Source: Terriglobus tenax (GTDB taxonomy: Bacteria; Acidobacteriota; Terriglobia; Terriglobales; Acidobacteriaceae). Taken from it: a stretch of 64,000 nucleotides of DNA. Below the pieces are notes generated by a model, which had not been told where the DNA came from, did no database searches, and was given only the letters and a program-made list of their open reading frames with translations. The translations under genes were made by a program, and so were the position numbers. The stretch is taken from assembly GCF_025685395.1 (NCBI RefSeq), contig NZ_JAGSYA010000004.1, positions 930,001-994,000 on the forward strand, in the 5' to 3' direction. Positions 33,810 to 42,999 of the stretch are shown here, piece by piece (positions within the stretch are counted from its first letter, which is position 1; each line of letters begins with the position of its first letter).

Positions 33810-35471
33810 TTATGTGCCGGGCTGGCGGTAGTGCGCCTGCGCCGCCAATCTACGCTCCTCTCCGCGCGGATCGCTGGCGACCAGAGGCTTTGTCTCCCAC
33901 ATCATGGTGAAACGCTTCGATAGGTCGTAGGAGGGCCACTGCGGGATCGCCCGATTGTTCGGATTGCCGGTTTTTGCATAGGTGATCAGCGTCTGGCTCA
34001 TGGCCTCCGCCAGAGGCTGGGCGCGGCGAATTTCGTCCTTTGTGGCGCCGATCATGCCCGGAGAGAGCGCTAAATTGTCGAAAAAGAACGGAATATCGAG
34101 CGTATGTGGCGCTTTAAACTTGCCACCCGCCACCGGCGACGGCCAGTTCATCTGGTAGACCCAGGTACGGTTGGATGCGGGACTCTGGGCGCGGCGCTCC
34201 GCCTCGATCACCTGTCCCGGCCACGAACGGAAGGCTGTCGCGGCGGCAAAAAAGACGTCCGCCGGAGAGTACAGCGGATACCAGCCGCGATATTTCGTGA
34301 CCACATCCTTCGGGTCCATGCCGCCGAGGAAGCTGCCGACGTTCTTTTGAAGCGCGGCTGGCAAGTCCTCCCAGGTGATTGAAAACAAAGCTGGCTGCCC
34401 ACCGCCGATCAGGCCGCGGGTCTCGTCATGGGTGTTGCCAAGGATCATCGGCACGTCGTTCGAGAGCGGCGGAGCGTCCGGGTCGAACGGATCGCGCGGC
34501 AGCGCTCCGCCATCCACTACCGGGAGCCACGCGCCACTGACACGGGCGGCGTCTTCCAGGGTTTCGAGCGGCAATGCGTCCAGCTTCTGCCGCAACTCCG
34601 TGCCGGAGACATCCTGCAAGCCGAGTTTTGCCAGGAACTGACGAGACCGATCGGTCGCAATTTTCTTCGGGGCCGCCGTCACCTGCTGGCCGCTCATGCT
34701 CATCACGCGATGGAAGAGACCGTGTGCGGCGGGCATGGCCATCAGGGTGGCGCACTTGGCTCCGCCGCCGGACTGTCCCCAGATAGTGACGCGATTGGGA
34801 TCGCCGCCAAACGAGGCGATGTTGTCCTTCACCCAGCGCAAGGCCAGCACCAGATCCAGCATGCCAGCGTTGCCGGAATCGGCATAGGCAGGATCGTTCG
34901 TCAGCTCCGCCAGGTAGAGATAGCCGAAGGCGTTGAGGCGATGGTTCACCGTGACCACGACGACATCGCCACGCTTCGCCAGCCGTGTGCCATCGTAGAG
35001 AGCGGCGTTGACCGTACCGCCGTTGTAGGCTCCGCCATGGATGTAGAAGAGCACCGGGCGCTTCTTATGACCAGCGCGCGAAGGCGACGGTGTCCACACA
35101 TTCAGGTGCAGGCAGTCTTCGCTGATGGGGCCTTCATCGGGCGGAAGGTGAAAGGTGTCAGGGTTCTGCTTCGGCTCTTCCCGCCGGGCGCGGCTGCTGC
35201 CGCCAAGCTGCGGAGAACGGTCTCCCCAACGGATGCAGTCGCGAATGCCTGTCCATGCGGTGGGCGGCACAGGCGGCTGGAAGCGGCGGGTGCTGGTGTC
35301 GGCTCCGTAAGGAATGCCGAGGAAGCTGGCGATGCCGTCCTTCGTTGCACCGCGAACCTCGCCCGCGGAGGTGCGGACCACGGGCCGCGTCTCCGCAAAG
35401 GCCAACAACGAACGCGACGAGAGCATGGCCGCAGCGCCAAGCCCACCTTCCAGAAATGTACGACGACGCAC
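33810..35471 (-). CDS. Type-B carboxylesterase, exported
   Basis: A 553-residue alpha/beta hydrolase starting at a GTG at 35471 with GGGAGAG upstream; the longer frame reads through galT and is not credible. An RRRTFLEGG twin-arginine leader is followed by the carboxylesterase motifs: SFLGIPYGAD, EDCLHLNVWTP, oxyanion loop FYIHGGAYNGG, nucleophile elbow TIWGQSGGGAKC, Glu in NTHDETRGL and His in APHTLDIPFFF. Located 37 bp after galT, it may be the third gene of a galK-galT-esterase unit. In this locus it could remove acetyl or feruloyl groups from pectin side chains; the substrate is inferred only. Confidence 0.88.
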   Translation of the reverse strand: MRRRTFLEGGLGAAAMLSSRSLLAFAETRPVVRTSAGEVRGATKDGIASFLGIPYGADTSTRRFQPPVPPTAWTGIRDCIRWGDRSPQLGGSSRARREEPKQNPDTFHLPPDEGPISEDCLHLNVWTPSPSRAGHKKRPVLFYIHGGAYNGGTVNAALYDGTRLAKRGDVVVVTVNHRLNAFGYLYLAELTNDPAYADSGNAGMLDLVLALRWVKDNIASFGGDPNRVTIWGQSGGGAKCATLMAMPAAHGLFHRVMSMSGQQVTAAPKKIATDRSRQFLAKLGLQDVSGTELRQKLDALPLETLEDAARVSGAWLPVVDGGALPRDPFDPDAPPLSNDVPMILGNTHDETRGLIGGGQPALFSITWEDLPAALQKNVGSFLGGMDPKDVVTKYRGWYPLYSPADVFFAAATAFRSWPGQVIEAERRAQSPASNRTWVYQMNWPSPVAGGKFKAPHTLDIPFFFDNLALSPGMIGATKDEIRRAQPLAEAMSQTLITYAKTGNPNNRAIPQWPSYDLSKRFTMMWETKPLVASDPRGEERRLAAQAHYRQPGT

Positions 35472-35508
35472 CAGAACTCTCCCGTTGCTGCAATTCGCAG
35501 CAATGGGT

Positions 35509-36573
35509 TCATTCTTGAACGGCGATGGGCAAACCGCCAAATGACTGCATGACGGAACGGAGGGTTGCGGCGGCGGACTCCGGCGTAATGTCGCGTTGCG
35601 GAGAGCCGAGAAGCTCAAAGCCGACCATGAACTTGCGTACGGTTGCCGAGCGCAGAAGCGGCGGATAGAAGTGGGCATGCATGGTCCACTCCGGGTGCTC
35701 TTCGCCATCCGAGGGTGCGGGATGGAAGCCCATGGAATATGGGAAGGGCGTATCGAAGACGCGGTTGTAGCCCGCCGTGAGAGTATGCAGGATTGCCGCC
35801 AGACCGTCGCGCTCAGAGCTGGTGAGCGCGTCGAAGGAAGCAACGGAACGTTTGGGCAGCAACAGCGTCTCAAACGGCCATACGGCCCAGAAGGGCAGCA
35901 CGACCCCCCAGGTCTCGTTCTGCGCGACGATGCGTTCCTGCTGCGCCAGCTCGGTCCGCAGATACGAAGCCAGTAACGGCTCCCCGTGCTGCGCGTAGAA
36001 CTCACGCTGTGCGGCAAGCTCCAGAAGGGGCTCATTGGGGATGTGTTCGGTGGCCCAGATCTGTCCGTGCGGATGTGGATTGCTGGCGCCCATCATGGCG
36101 CCGCGGTTCTCGAAGATCTGCACGTACTGGATCTCCGGCCGTGCTCCCAGCTCCGCGGCCTGCGCCGTCCACATCTCCACCACGTTGCGAATCTTTGCGA
36201 CGGGCATCGTCGCCAGTGTGAGGTCGTGACGCGGATCGAAGCAGAGCACGCGGCAGATACCGCGCTCGGTCTCAGCGCGCAGAAGGCCGGAGGGATCGAG
36301 CGACAGCGCAGCCTGCGGCACATCGGGCTTCAGCGCGGCAAAGTCATTCTCAAAGACGAAGGTGCTGTCATACTGCGGCGTGCGATCACCGTTGGCGCGG
36401 AGGTTTCCGGGGCAGAGGTAGCAGCCGGGATCATGCTGCAGAACGGCGGGCGTGGCGGGAGTTTCCGTCTGCCCCTGCCAGGGACGCTGCGTGCGGTGCG
36501 GAGAAACCACTACCCACTCGCGGCGTAAGGGGTTCCAACGGCGATGCGGCGACTGCAGCCAGAGCGCGTCCAT
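35509..36573 (-). CDS. galT: Galactose-1-phosphate uridylyltransferase
   Basis: A 354-residue cytosolic Leloir-pathway enzyme that exchanges UMP between UDP-glucose and galactose-1-phosphate. Motifs: RRWNPLRREWVVVSPHR, Zn-site CYLCPGN, FENRGAMMGASNPHPHGQIWA (the catalytic His of HPHGQ) and WTMHAHFYPPLLRS near the C-terminus. Its ATG overlaps the galK stop by one base (TAATG), so it is translationally coupled to galK. galE is not in the window. It feeds galactose, likely released from galactan side chains, to glucose-1-phosphate. Confidence 0.96.
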   Translation of the reverse strand: MDALWLQSPHRRWNPLRREWVVVSPHRTQRPWQGQTETPATPAVLQHDPGCYLCPGNLRANGDRTPQYDSTFVFENDFAALKPDVPQAALSLDPSGLLRAETERGICRVLCFDPRHDLTLATMPVAKIRNVVEMWTAQAAELGARPEIQYVQIFENRGAMMGASNPHPHGQIWATEHIPNEPLLELAAQREFYAQHGEPLLASYLRTELAQQERIVAQNETWGVVLPFWAVWPFETLLLPKRSVASFDALTSSERDGLAAILHTLTAGYNRVFDTPFPYSMGFHPAPSDGEEHPEWTMHAHFYPPLLRSATVRKFMVGFELLGSPQRDITPESAAATLRSVMQSFGGLPIAVQE

Positions 36574-37721
36574 TAGGCATTCTCCTTTGCGGCGAGTTCC
36601 ACGGCGCCATCCACGGCATCGCAGAGGTAGATCTCAGGATCAATTCCGTAGCGGGCCTGGTAAGCACGGATGATCGCCCGAGAGAATGCCGGGACCTCGT
36701 CTTTCTTCACCAGGTTGACGGTGCAGCCGCCGAAGCCGCCGCCGGTGAGGCGTGCACCGAGGCAGCCGGGCTGTGCCATGGCCGTGTCCACAAGGAAGTC
36801 GATCTCTTCGCAACTGTCTTCAAACTCGTCTCTCTGGCTGATGTGCGAGGCCAGCATCAACTCGCCAAAGCGCTTCGCATCGCCCGCCATCAGGGCTTCG
36901 CGGGCAGACAAAACGCGGGCGTTCTCCGTAATCACGTGGAAGCAACGCTTGTAGGCTTCATGCGACATGTTGTCCCTGCATTGTTCCAACTGCTGCACGG
37001 TGGCATCGCCCAGATCGCGCAGGCCGGGAAAGGTTTCGCGCAGTACCTGCTGCCCTGCTTCGACACCCTTGCGGCGCGAGCCGTAGTCTCCGGTTGCCAC
37101 CGAGTGCTTGACCATGGAGTTGCAGGCCACGATGCTGAGGCCGGCCAGGGCGCCTGTAGTCACCGGCACAAGCTCATAGGTGAGGTCGCGTGTTTGCAGC
37201 AGAAGAGCGTGCCCCTCTGTACCGGCGGTGACCACGAACTGGTCCATGATGCCGCAGGGGGACTCCACGAAGAGGTTCTCGGCGCGCTGACACAGAAGGG
37301 CGATCTCCGCATCGGTCATCGAGGATCCGCTCAGCCGCAGCATGGCCATGCAGGAGGCCACCTCAATGGAAGCCGAGGAGCTGAGTCCCGCACCGAGCGG
37401 CACGTTGCCACTGACCTCCATGGCAAAGGGTGGCGGAGCGATCCCCAGCTTTGCCAGCTCCTGCAGAACACCCACAGGGTAGTCGCTCCAGGTGTGGTGG
37501 CGTGTCTTCAGAGTGTGCAGGTCGCCTTCGGCCACGCCCTCGAACTGGAGGCTGCGAAAGCTGTAACGCCCATCGACAGAGGGAGAGATGCGCACCTGGG
37601 TGTAGTAGGAGATGGCGATGGGCAGCACCCATCCTCCGCTGTAGTCCGTATGTTCGCCCAGCAGATTGACGCGCGCGGGAGCACGGAAGAGGGTGGTTTG
37701 CTGGTCAGTGCTGGCGGTCAT
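36573..37721 (-). CDS. galK: Galactokinase
   Basis: A 382-residue GHMP kinase that phosphorylates galactose at C1 with ATP. It opens with the galactokinase signature RVNLLGEHTDYSGGWVLPIAI, has the ATP loop VPLGAGLSSSASIEVA near 120 and the C-terminal GGGFGGCTVNLV. The start at 37721 has AAGGA 5 bp upstream; a longer frame to 37859 has no site. It heads the galK-galT-carboxylesterase unit. Upstream, TGTATCGTGGG at 37749-37759 repeats exactly the left arm of the inverted repeat at 49409. Confidence 0.96.
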   Translation of the reverse strand: MTASTDQQTTLFRAPARVNLLGEHTDYSGGWVLPIAISYYTQVRISPSVDGRYSFRSLQFEGVAEGDLHTLKTRHHTWSDYPVGVLQELAKLGIAPPPFAMEVSGNVPLGAGLSSSASIEVASCMAMLRLSGSSMTDAEIALLCQRAENLFVESPCGIMDQFVVTAGTEGHALLLQTRDLTYELVPVTTGALAGLSIVACNSMVKHSVATGDYGSRRKGVEAGQQVLRETFPGLRDLGDATVQQLEQCRDNMSHEAYKRCFHVITENARVLSAREALMAGDAKRFGELMLASHISQRDEFEDSCEEIDFLVDTAMAQPGCLGARLTGGGFGGCTVNLVKKDEVPAFSRAIIRAYQARYGIDPEIYLCDAVDGAVELAAKENA

Positions 37722-37868
37722 GCAGATCCTTGAAAGTGTATGGAGAAGTGTATCGTGGGAGGGAAAAAAGCCTCTTCGGTAACGTACACGAGAGGAGTTA
37801 CGGATGCAAAGTTTTCGGCGCGGCTTTCGCGAACAGCCGGGGGTGAAGCTTCTTTCCATGCTGGTTTA

Positions 37869-37904
37869 TTTCAGGACGAAGTTCCCTGCCCCTTCGTCCT
37901 GAAA
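37869..37904. terminator. 13-bp perfect hairpin between galK and the LacI gene
   Basis: TTTCAGGACGAAG at 37869-37881 pairs perfectly with 37892-37904 around a 10-nt loop. It lies downstream of the LacI gene (minus strand) and upstream of galK. The T-tract is short on both sides, so it may be a terminator or another structured element. The remaining gap 37722-38013 shows the galK leader only. Confidence 0.5.
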
Positions 37905-38013
37905 GCTAAGGCTTTCCAGCGTTCCCCTTACGACATCGTTCCCCGACAAAAAACGGCAACATCCTTAGAGGAAAGAAGGTCTTCTCTCGCCGCTTGTTCT
38001 CTGCAGGGCATGC

Positions 38014-39096
38014 CTAGGAATCCGGCAGAAGCGAGGCTTCCTGGTCCAGTCCGTCGGCGAACAAGGAGAGATTGCTGCGCAGCACAAGGTGGGGCGCTAG
38101 GCGCGTGATGGGCGGTACCGGCTTCAAGCCCAGAACGTGGGCATACAGCATCTCGACTGCCATCTTTCCCTGCGTAAACGGACGCTGATGCAGCGAGCAC
38201 AGGATGCGGTCGCTCTCAATGAGGGGGACAAGTTCCGGAAACAGGTCCGTGGTCACGATCTTCAACCTGCCCAGCAGCTTTGCCTCATCCACAGCCCGGA
38301 GAACGGGAAGGCTATTCGCCGTTCCCAGGTAGAGGCCGCCCAGGGCGGGGTGCCTGCGCAGCAGCTTCCGCGCGGCTTCATATCCCTCTTCCGGATTGTC
38401 ATGCGACTCCAGCGGCGGTAGAAGGGTGAGTTGCGGTGCGTGCACGGCCAGGGACTCCGAGAAGCCACGCAGTTTTTCACCGTGATCCTGAATGCGGAGA
38501 TCTCCGGCGATCATGGCGACCTTCGCCGGCTGCGGCAAAACGCGGCCCAGCAGATCGGCCGCGATGCGGCCGCTGACCGTTGCATCGGACGAGACGGAGG
38601 CAATGCGGTCCAGCAAGGGAGCATCGCTGCCGATGAACAACAGCGGCGGCGCGGAGGAGTCACGGAAGAGCGTTGAGAGACCGGAAGGATTACCCGGTGC
38701 GAGCACTACACCATCAAACTGATGCCAGCGGGCACGTTCCATGCATTCCACGTCACCATCGCCCAAACGAGGAAAGCGAAAGAACTTCAGTTCGAGCGGT
38801 GTGCCTGTCGTCAGCCGTTCGGCGGCAGCCTGCATGCCTGCCTGCATGCTGTCGAAGTAGACGGCGATCCGTTCGGGAAGAAATATGCCGAAGCGGAGTG
38901 TTCGTGAGAGCTTGAGGTTGCGCGCGGCGAAGTTGGGCTTGTAGTTCAGCTTCTTCGCCATGCGCAGAACGCTGTCGCGCGTCTGTGGACTGATGCCTGG
39001 ACGGCCATGCAGGGCACGGTCTACGGTGCCGATGGAGACCCCGAGGGCTTCAGCAATTTCGCGAATTCCGTTTGGCTTGTCTGCGCTTCCGGACAC
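38014..39096 (-). CDS. LacI-family transcriptional regulator (copy 2)
   Basis: A 360-residue regulator with HTH GIREIAEALGVSIGTVDRALHG at about 10-31 and hinge NFAARNLKLSRTLRFGI. The effector domain is of the divergent kind that carries FGIFLPERIAVYFDSMQAGMQAA (as in monosaccharide-responsive regulators). The GTVDRALHGR recognition helix differs from the STVSGVLN helix of copy 1, so the two should read different operators. It lies 24 bp downstream of the aminotransferase gene on the same strand and upstream of galK. Candidate targets are galK and the aminotransferase unit. Confidence 0.92.
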   Translation of the reverse strand: MSGSADKPNGIREIAEALGVSIGTVDRALHGRPGISPQTRDSVLRMAKKLNYKPNFAARNLKLSRTLRFGIFLPERIAVYFDSMQAGMQAAAERLTTGTPLELKFFRFPRLGDGDVECMERARWHQFDGVVLAPGNPSGLSTLFRDSSAPPLLFIGSDAPLLDRIASVSSDATVSGRIAADLLGRVLPQPAKVAMIAGDLRIQDHGEKLRGFSESLAVHAPQLTLLPPLESHDNPEEGYEAARKLLRRHPALGGLYLGTANSLPVLRAVDEAKLLGRLKIVTTDLFPELVPLIESDRILCSLHQRPFTQGKMAVEMLYAHVLGLKPVPPITRLAPHLVLRSNLSLFADGLDQEASLLPDS

Positions 39097-39120
39097 CCTA
39101 CCATCCTAGAGCCACAGAGT

Positions 39121-40461
39121 TCAGCCGCAGGGAGTAATCAGGCATTCGCCCGCGGTAAAGCGGTTGGCCGGGGCGGCTACGGAGCCAAATACCGCGTCCA
39201 GTGCGCGATGGAACGACTCGACGATATCGTCTTCATCCTGCGCGGTGAGGCAGGATGGCACGACCAGCAACTGCGTACGCTCGAACAGATCATCGGAGGC
39301 CGGACAGGCTCCGTGGGCGTAGCTGTAGACGGAATCGCGGTTCTCCGCCAGCGTCCAGGGGAAGCCGCGTTTGTCCGTGCCAGTCTTCTGCACCAGGGCG
39401 GGGATGTTGGAGTAGATGTGCATGCCGTAGTTGGCGAGCAGCACGTTGCTGGTGTCCGGCGACTTGGTCGCAATGCCATGCTGACGCATCAGCCGGTTGA
39501 CCTGCCGGGCCGAATCGCGATCGGGAAAGATGGTCAGAAGGAAGCAGCTGGTGTCTCCTGCTGCATCCACGCGACGGCGGAAGCTGAGCTGCTGATGAGC
39601 GTACAGCGACTCCAGGATGCGGTTCTTGCTGCGGCGCATCCGGCTGATCGTGGTTTCCACCTTGCCCAGTTGCACCCGCAGGACGGCGGCACGCAGTTCA
39701 TCGAGACGAACGCCACGTCCCCAGCTATAGGAAGCGATGTCATCCATCTGCAGATCTTCATCCAGGCCTCGGGAGTAGCCGGCATCGTGCACGGCCACCG
39801 CTTTGCGGTAAAGCCGCTCGTCGTTGGTGACAACGGCGCCGGCTTCTCCGACGGTCATGTTCTTGTTCAGCTGGAAGCTGAAGATGGCCATGTCTCCGAA
39901 GGTTCCCACGCGCTGGCCGCCGACGGTGGCTCCCACGCACTGGGCGCAGTCTTCCAGCAGGAAGATGCCGTTGCGGCGAGCTACCTCCGCCAGGCGGTGA
40001 ATGTTCACCGCGCAGCCGTTCATGTGTACGGCCACGATGCCTGCTGTGCGCGGGGTGATTCTGCGCTCGACATCGCGCGGGTCCAGGCCGAAGGTGTCGT
40101 CGATCTCCGCGAGCACCGGGATCGCGCCGAGGTTCACCACGGCCGCAACGACCGATACCCACATGTAGGCGGGAACGATCACTTCGTCGCCGGGGCCAAT
40201 TTTCAGGGCGCTCAGGGCGACATGCAGAGCAGAGGTTCCGCTGGTTACGGCCAGCACATGCCGCGCTTCCAGGAAGCGGGCGAACTCCTCTTCAAAGGAG
40301 GAGACCTCGTGCTGTGGATGAACGCCGTAGTAGCGATAGAGCGATTTGCTGCGAATGATGCGAATCGCGGCCTCAGCCTCGTCCTCGTCCATCGAATGGA
40401 CGCCGGGGAATTCATCCGGCAATGGCCGTGTACGGATCGGCTTTTCGAGATCAAGACTCAT
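39121..40461 (-). CDS. DegT/DnrJ/EryC1/StrS PLP-dependent sugar aminotransferase
   Basis: A 446-residue cytosolic enzyme from the ATG at 40461. It shows VTSGTSALHVALSALKIGPGDEVIVPAYMW (PLP-binding Ser/Thr), LLEDCAQCVGATVGG (Asp to the pyridine N) and FSFQLNKNMTVGEAGAVV with the Schiff-base Lys. Family members transaminate keto-sugars or keto-inositols. It diverges from the ROK regulator (112 bp) and is followed by the LacI gene, outside any antibiotic or lipopolysaccharide cluster. A catabolic or inosose-type role is possible but unproven. The C-terminal half is longer than the ~380-residue norm (PCLT insert, ICxxC absent). Confidence 0.87.
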   Translation of the reverse strand: MSLDLEKPIRTRPLPDEFPGVHSMDEDEAEAAIRIIRSKSLYRYYGVHPQHEVSSFEEEFARFLEARHVLAVTSGTSALHVALSALKIGPGDEVIVPAYMWVSVVAAVVNLGAIPVLAEIDDTFGLDPRDVERRITPRTAGIVAVHMNGCAVNIHRLAEVARRNGIFLLEDCAQCVGATVGGQRVGTFGDMAIFSFQLNKNMTVGEAGAVVTNDERLYRKAVAVHDAGYSRGLDEDLQMDDIASYSWGRGVRLDELRAAVLRVQLGKVETTISRMRRSKNRILESLYAHQQLSFRRRVDAAGDTSCFLLTIFPDRDSARQVNRLMRQHGIATKSPDTSNVLLANYGMHIYSNIPALVQKTGTDKRGFPWTLAENRDSVYSYAHGACPASDDLFERTQLLVVPSCLTAQDEDDIVESFHRALDAVFGSVAAPANRFTAGECLITPCG

Positions 40462-40573
40462 GGCACATGCACTGGCGCGGTTTGCGTATACGAAGTTGTA
40501 TGCCCGTTCGACAGCCGACGTCAATCGGATTCCACGGCATATACTGGCCATCACGAAGGAAATAGCTTCGCTT

Positions 40574-41878
40574 ATGATGGTTCACGATATGCCGCGCATG
40601 GGGAAGGACAAAGAACGCGTTTCGAGCAGGACGCAGACCGAGTTTGCCGTGCTGCAGCTGATTCAGCGTGAACCCTCCATCTCTCGCGTGGAGCTGGCGC
40701 AGCGGCTGGGTCTGAGCACCGCCAATATTACCGGCGTGGTGGGCGGTCTGGTGGAGAAGAAGTTCCTTGTCGAGGAGATGTCTTCCGCCAAGGTTGTGGG
40801 CCGCCGCCGCATTTCGCTAACCATGCACCCCGACCTGGGTAACGTGGTTGGCGTGGATATCGGTACCTTCAACCTGCGTATCGCCATTACGGACCTGAAC
40901 GGCAAGCTGCTGGGCTATCGGGAAGAAGCTACCGAGATGTGGCGCGGGCGCGAAGCCGCGCTCAATCGCTGCTTTCAACTGATCGACCAGGCACTGGCGG
41001 ACGCCGGCGTTGCGCGCAGCTCGGTGCTGGGCATTGGCGTTGCCTTCTCCGGCGTGATCGATGTCGCCCGAGGCATGGTGCTCTCCTACCCGCGACTGGG
41101 CCACGCCGAACAATGGAAGAATGTGCCGCTGAAGCAGTTGGTGGAGGATTACTTTGGGATTCCCTGCCTGCTGGAGGACAGCGCGCGTGCTGTGGCCACC
41201 AGCGAATGCTTTCTGGGTGCGGGGCAGAACTTTCGCGACTTCGTGTACGTTGACGCGGGCATGGGTATCGGCGCTTCGATCTTTATCGGAGGCTCGATCT
41301 ACCGTGGCTTTAATGGCAGTGCGGGCGAGTTTGGCCACATGACCGTGGATGAAAACGGGCCCCTGTGCCTGTGCGGCAATAACGGCTGCCTGGAGGCGAT
41401 GGCCTCTTCCGCCACCATCATTGAGGCCGTGCGACGGGCCCTGTCCAAAGGCGTTATCTCCAAGACGCTGGAGATGGCCGGCAATGACATGGACCGCATC
41501 AGCATTGAGATTATTGCGCAGGCAGCCGAGGAGAACGACAGCCTTGCCTTCCGCGTGCTCTCAGAGGCAGCCTCGCACATTGGCGCGTCCGCGGCGGACC
41601 TGGTGAACCTGCTGAACCCCGAGGCCATCATCTTCGGCGGAGCGCTGTTCCGCGCCGCGCCGGTGCTGCTGCTGGACCAGATTCGCCGTGTCGTTCGCCA
41701 GCGTGCCATGGAAAAGGCAGTCAACGATGTGCAGTTGCTGATCTCTCCGCTGAGCACCAACGCGGGAGCAGTGGGCGCAGCCCGCCTGACAGCCGCGGCC
41801 CTGATGGAGAGCGTTCACAACCGCGGCGCGGAGACTGCTATACCCACCATGCCTCAACAGGCGGTTCACGCAGGATAG
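40574..41878 (+). CDS. ROK-family transcriptional regulator (NagC/Mlc/XylR type)
   Basis: A 434-residue protein with an N-terminal winged helix (FAVLQLIQREPSISRVELAQRLGLSTANITGVVGGLVEK at about 21-60) followed by the sugar-kinase-like ROK domain: GVDIGTFNLRIAITDLNGKL (phosphate-1), GIGVAFSGVIDVARG, GEFGHMTVDENGPLCLCGNNGCLEAMAS (zinc motif CxCGxxGCxE). ATGs at 40574 and 40577 are possible. It would repress sugar genes until inducer binds. Its 3' end overlaps the convergent isomerase gene by 41 bp. Targets probably include the neighbouring isomerase/oxidoreductase genes; the inverted repeat at 42854 is a candidate site. Confidence 0.9.
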   Translation: MMVHDMPRMGKDKERVSSRTQTEFAVLQLIQREPSISRVELAQRLGLSTANITGVVGGLVEKKFLVEEMSSAKVVGRRRISLTMHPDLGNVVGVDIGTFNLRIAITDLNGKLLGYREEATEMWRGREAALNRCFQLIDQALADAGVARSSVLGIGVAFSGVIDVARGMVLSYPRLGHAEQWKNVPLKQLVEDYFGIPCLLEDSARAVATSECFLGAGQNFRDFVYVDAGMGIGASIFIGGSIYRGFNGSAGEFGHMTVDENGPLCLCGNNGCLEAMASSATIIEAVRRALSKGVISKTLEMAGNDMDRISIEIIAQAAEENDSLAFRVLSEAASHIGASAADLVNLLNPEAIIFGGALFRAAPVLLLDQIRRVVRQRAMEKAVNDVQLLISPLSTNAGAVGAARLTAAALMESVHNRGAETAIPTMPQQAVHAG

Positions 41879-42803
41879 CCCGCGAGAGCGTCGCCACGGC
41901 CGCAGACAGGCCTTCGCGAATCGAGGCCAGTGCGTCCTCATGCTCAATGCTGATGACGTAGTCGTACCCCGCGAGGCGCAGCGCCGAGGCGATTCCCTTC
42001 CACTCCAGATCGCCATGGCCCCAGCCGACGCTGCGGAACAACCATGCGCGCTCCTGCATGCGGGTATAACTCTTCGCATCCAGCACGCCGGTGCGGGCTA
42101 CATTGCCGGTGTTCAGGGCGACGTCCTTGGCGTGGACATGGAAGATGGCCTCGCCCAGGTAAGCAATCGCGGCCGGCAGGTCGACTCCCTGCCAGAAGAA
42201 GTGGCTGGGGTCCAGGTTGATGCCGACGGACTTGCCCGCCGTGGCGCGCAGTTGCATGGCGGTCTCCGGGTTGTAGACGCAGAAACCGGGGTGGGCTTCA
42301 ATTGCGACCCTGATGCCATGGTCCGCGGCGAATGCGCCGGCGTCCTGCCAGTACGGAATCAACCGCTGTTCCCACTGCCAGGCGAGCATCTCGCTGTACT
42401 CCGGCGGCCAGGGGGTTGTGATCCAGTTAGGCTTCGTCTCTTGTGGCCCCCCTCCGGGGCAGCCGGAAAAGGTGACGACGACCGGCACTTCCAGCATCTC
42501 CGCCAAACGTACGGTCTTGCGAAAGAGGGTGTCAGCTTCGCTGGCCACGGCGGCGTCCGGGTGCAGCGGATTCCCATGGCAGGAGAAGGCGCTGATGACC
42601 AGGCCGGCGTCCTGAATCTGCCGCCTGAAGGTTGTGGCGGCGTCTTTGGAGGCGAGGCAGGCGTCCAGATCGATATGTGCGCTGCCCGGCCAGCCACCGG
42701 TGCCGACTTCGACGGCGGTAATCTCGGGATAGAGCTTCAGTTCCGCCAGCATCTGCTGCAGGCTCAGTTTTGCGAAGACCGGATTGAAGACACCAAGTCG
42801 CAT
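41838..42803 (-). CDS. Sugar isomerase/epimerase, xylose-isomerase-like TIM barrel
   Basis: A 321-residue cytosolic enzyme. Metal ligands of the AP-endonuclease-2-like family are visible: Glu in VAIEAHPGFCVYNP, Asp/His in INLDPSHFFWQG, His in FHVHAKDVALN and Glu in VISIEHEDAL. The N-terminus LGVFNPVFAKLSLQQMLAEL is typical. It diverges from the Gfo/Idh/MocA oxidoreductase gene across a 196-bp region holding an inverted repeat, and overlaps the ROK 3' end by 41 bp. Isomerase + Gfo/Idh pairs act on keto-sugars or inositols; the substrate is not known here. Confidence 0.87.
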   Translation of the reverse strand: MRLGVFNPVFAKLSLQQMLAELKLYPEITAVEVGTGGWPGSAHIDLDACLASKDAATTFRRQIQDAGLVISAFSCHGNPLHPDAAVASEADTLFRKTVRLAEMLEVPVVVTFSGCPGGGPQETKPNWITTPWPPEYSEMLAWQWEQRLIPYWQDAGAFAADHGIRVAIEAHPGFCVYNPETAMQLRATAGKSVGINLDPSHFFWQGVDLPAAIAYLGEAIFHVHAKDVALNTGNVARTGVLDAKSYTRMQERAWLFRSVGWGHGDLEWKGIASALRLAGYDYVISIEHEDALASIREGLSAAVATLSRAILREPPVEAWWV

Positions 42804-42853
42804 GGTTTTCCCCTGAGGCTATGCTATCGCCCTGGAAGGGAGGTTTGGCGGGC

Positions 42854-42881
42854 CGATATATTTTGATAATTAACAATATCG
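42854..42881. promoter_or_regulatory. Inverted repeat in a divergent promoter region
   Basis: CGATAT at 42854-42859 and ATATCG at 42876-42881 form perfect arms around an AT-rich 16-bp centre (TTTTGATAATTAAC). The placement between the isomerase and oxidoreductase genes fits an operator, most simply for the ROK regulator at 40574. Confidence 0.4.
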
Positions 42882-42999
42882 AGTCAAAACGAGGCTTCTT
42901 TCGGCAGGATTCGTTTTATCTTTGACAAACCTGCGCATGGCTAGGCAGCATTTATGGCAGTCGTCCCCATCCCCCGCAGGAACCGAGGTAGAGCAGCCG

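Noticed and set aside
33810-36035. 741-codon version of the carboxylesterase
   Set aside because: The first ~190 codons lie opposite/inside galT without any signal; the GTG at 35471 with a ribosome-binding site and Tat leader is the credible start.
39007-40671. 554-codon plus-strand frame across the LacI start, aminotransferase and ROK start
   Set aside because: It runs through three supported starts and two promoters; antisense artefact.
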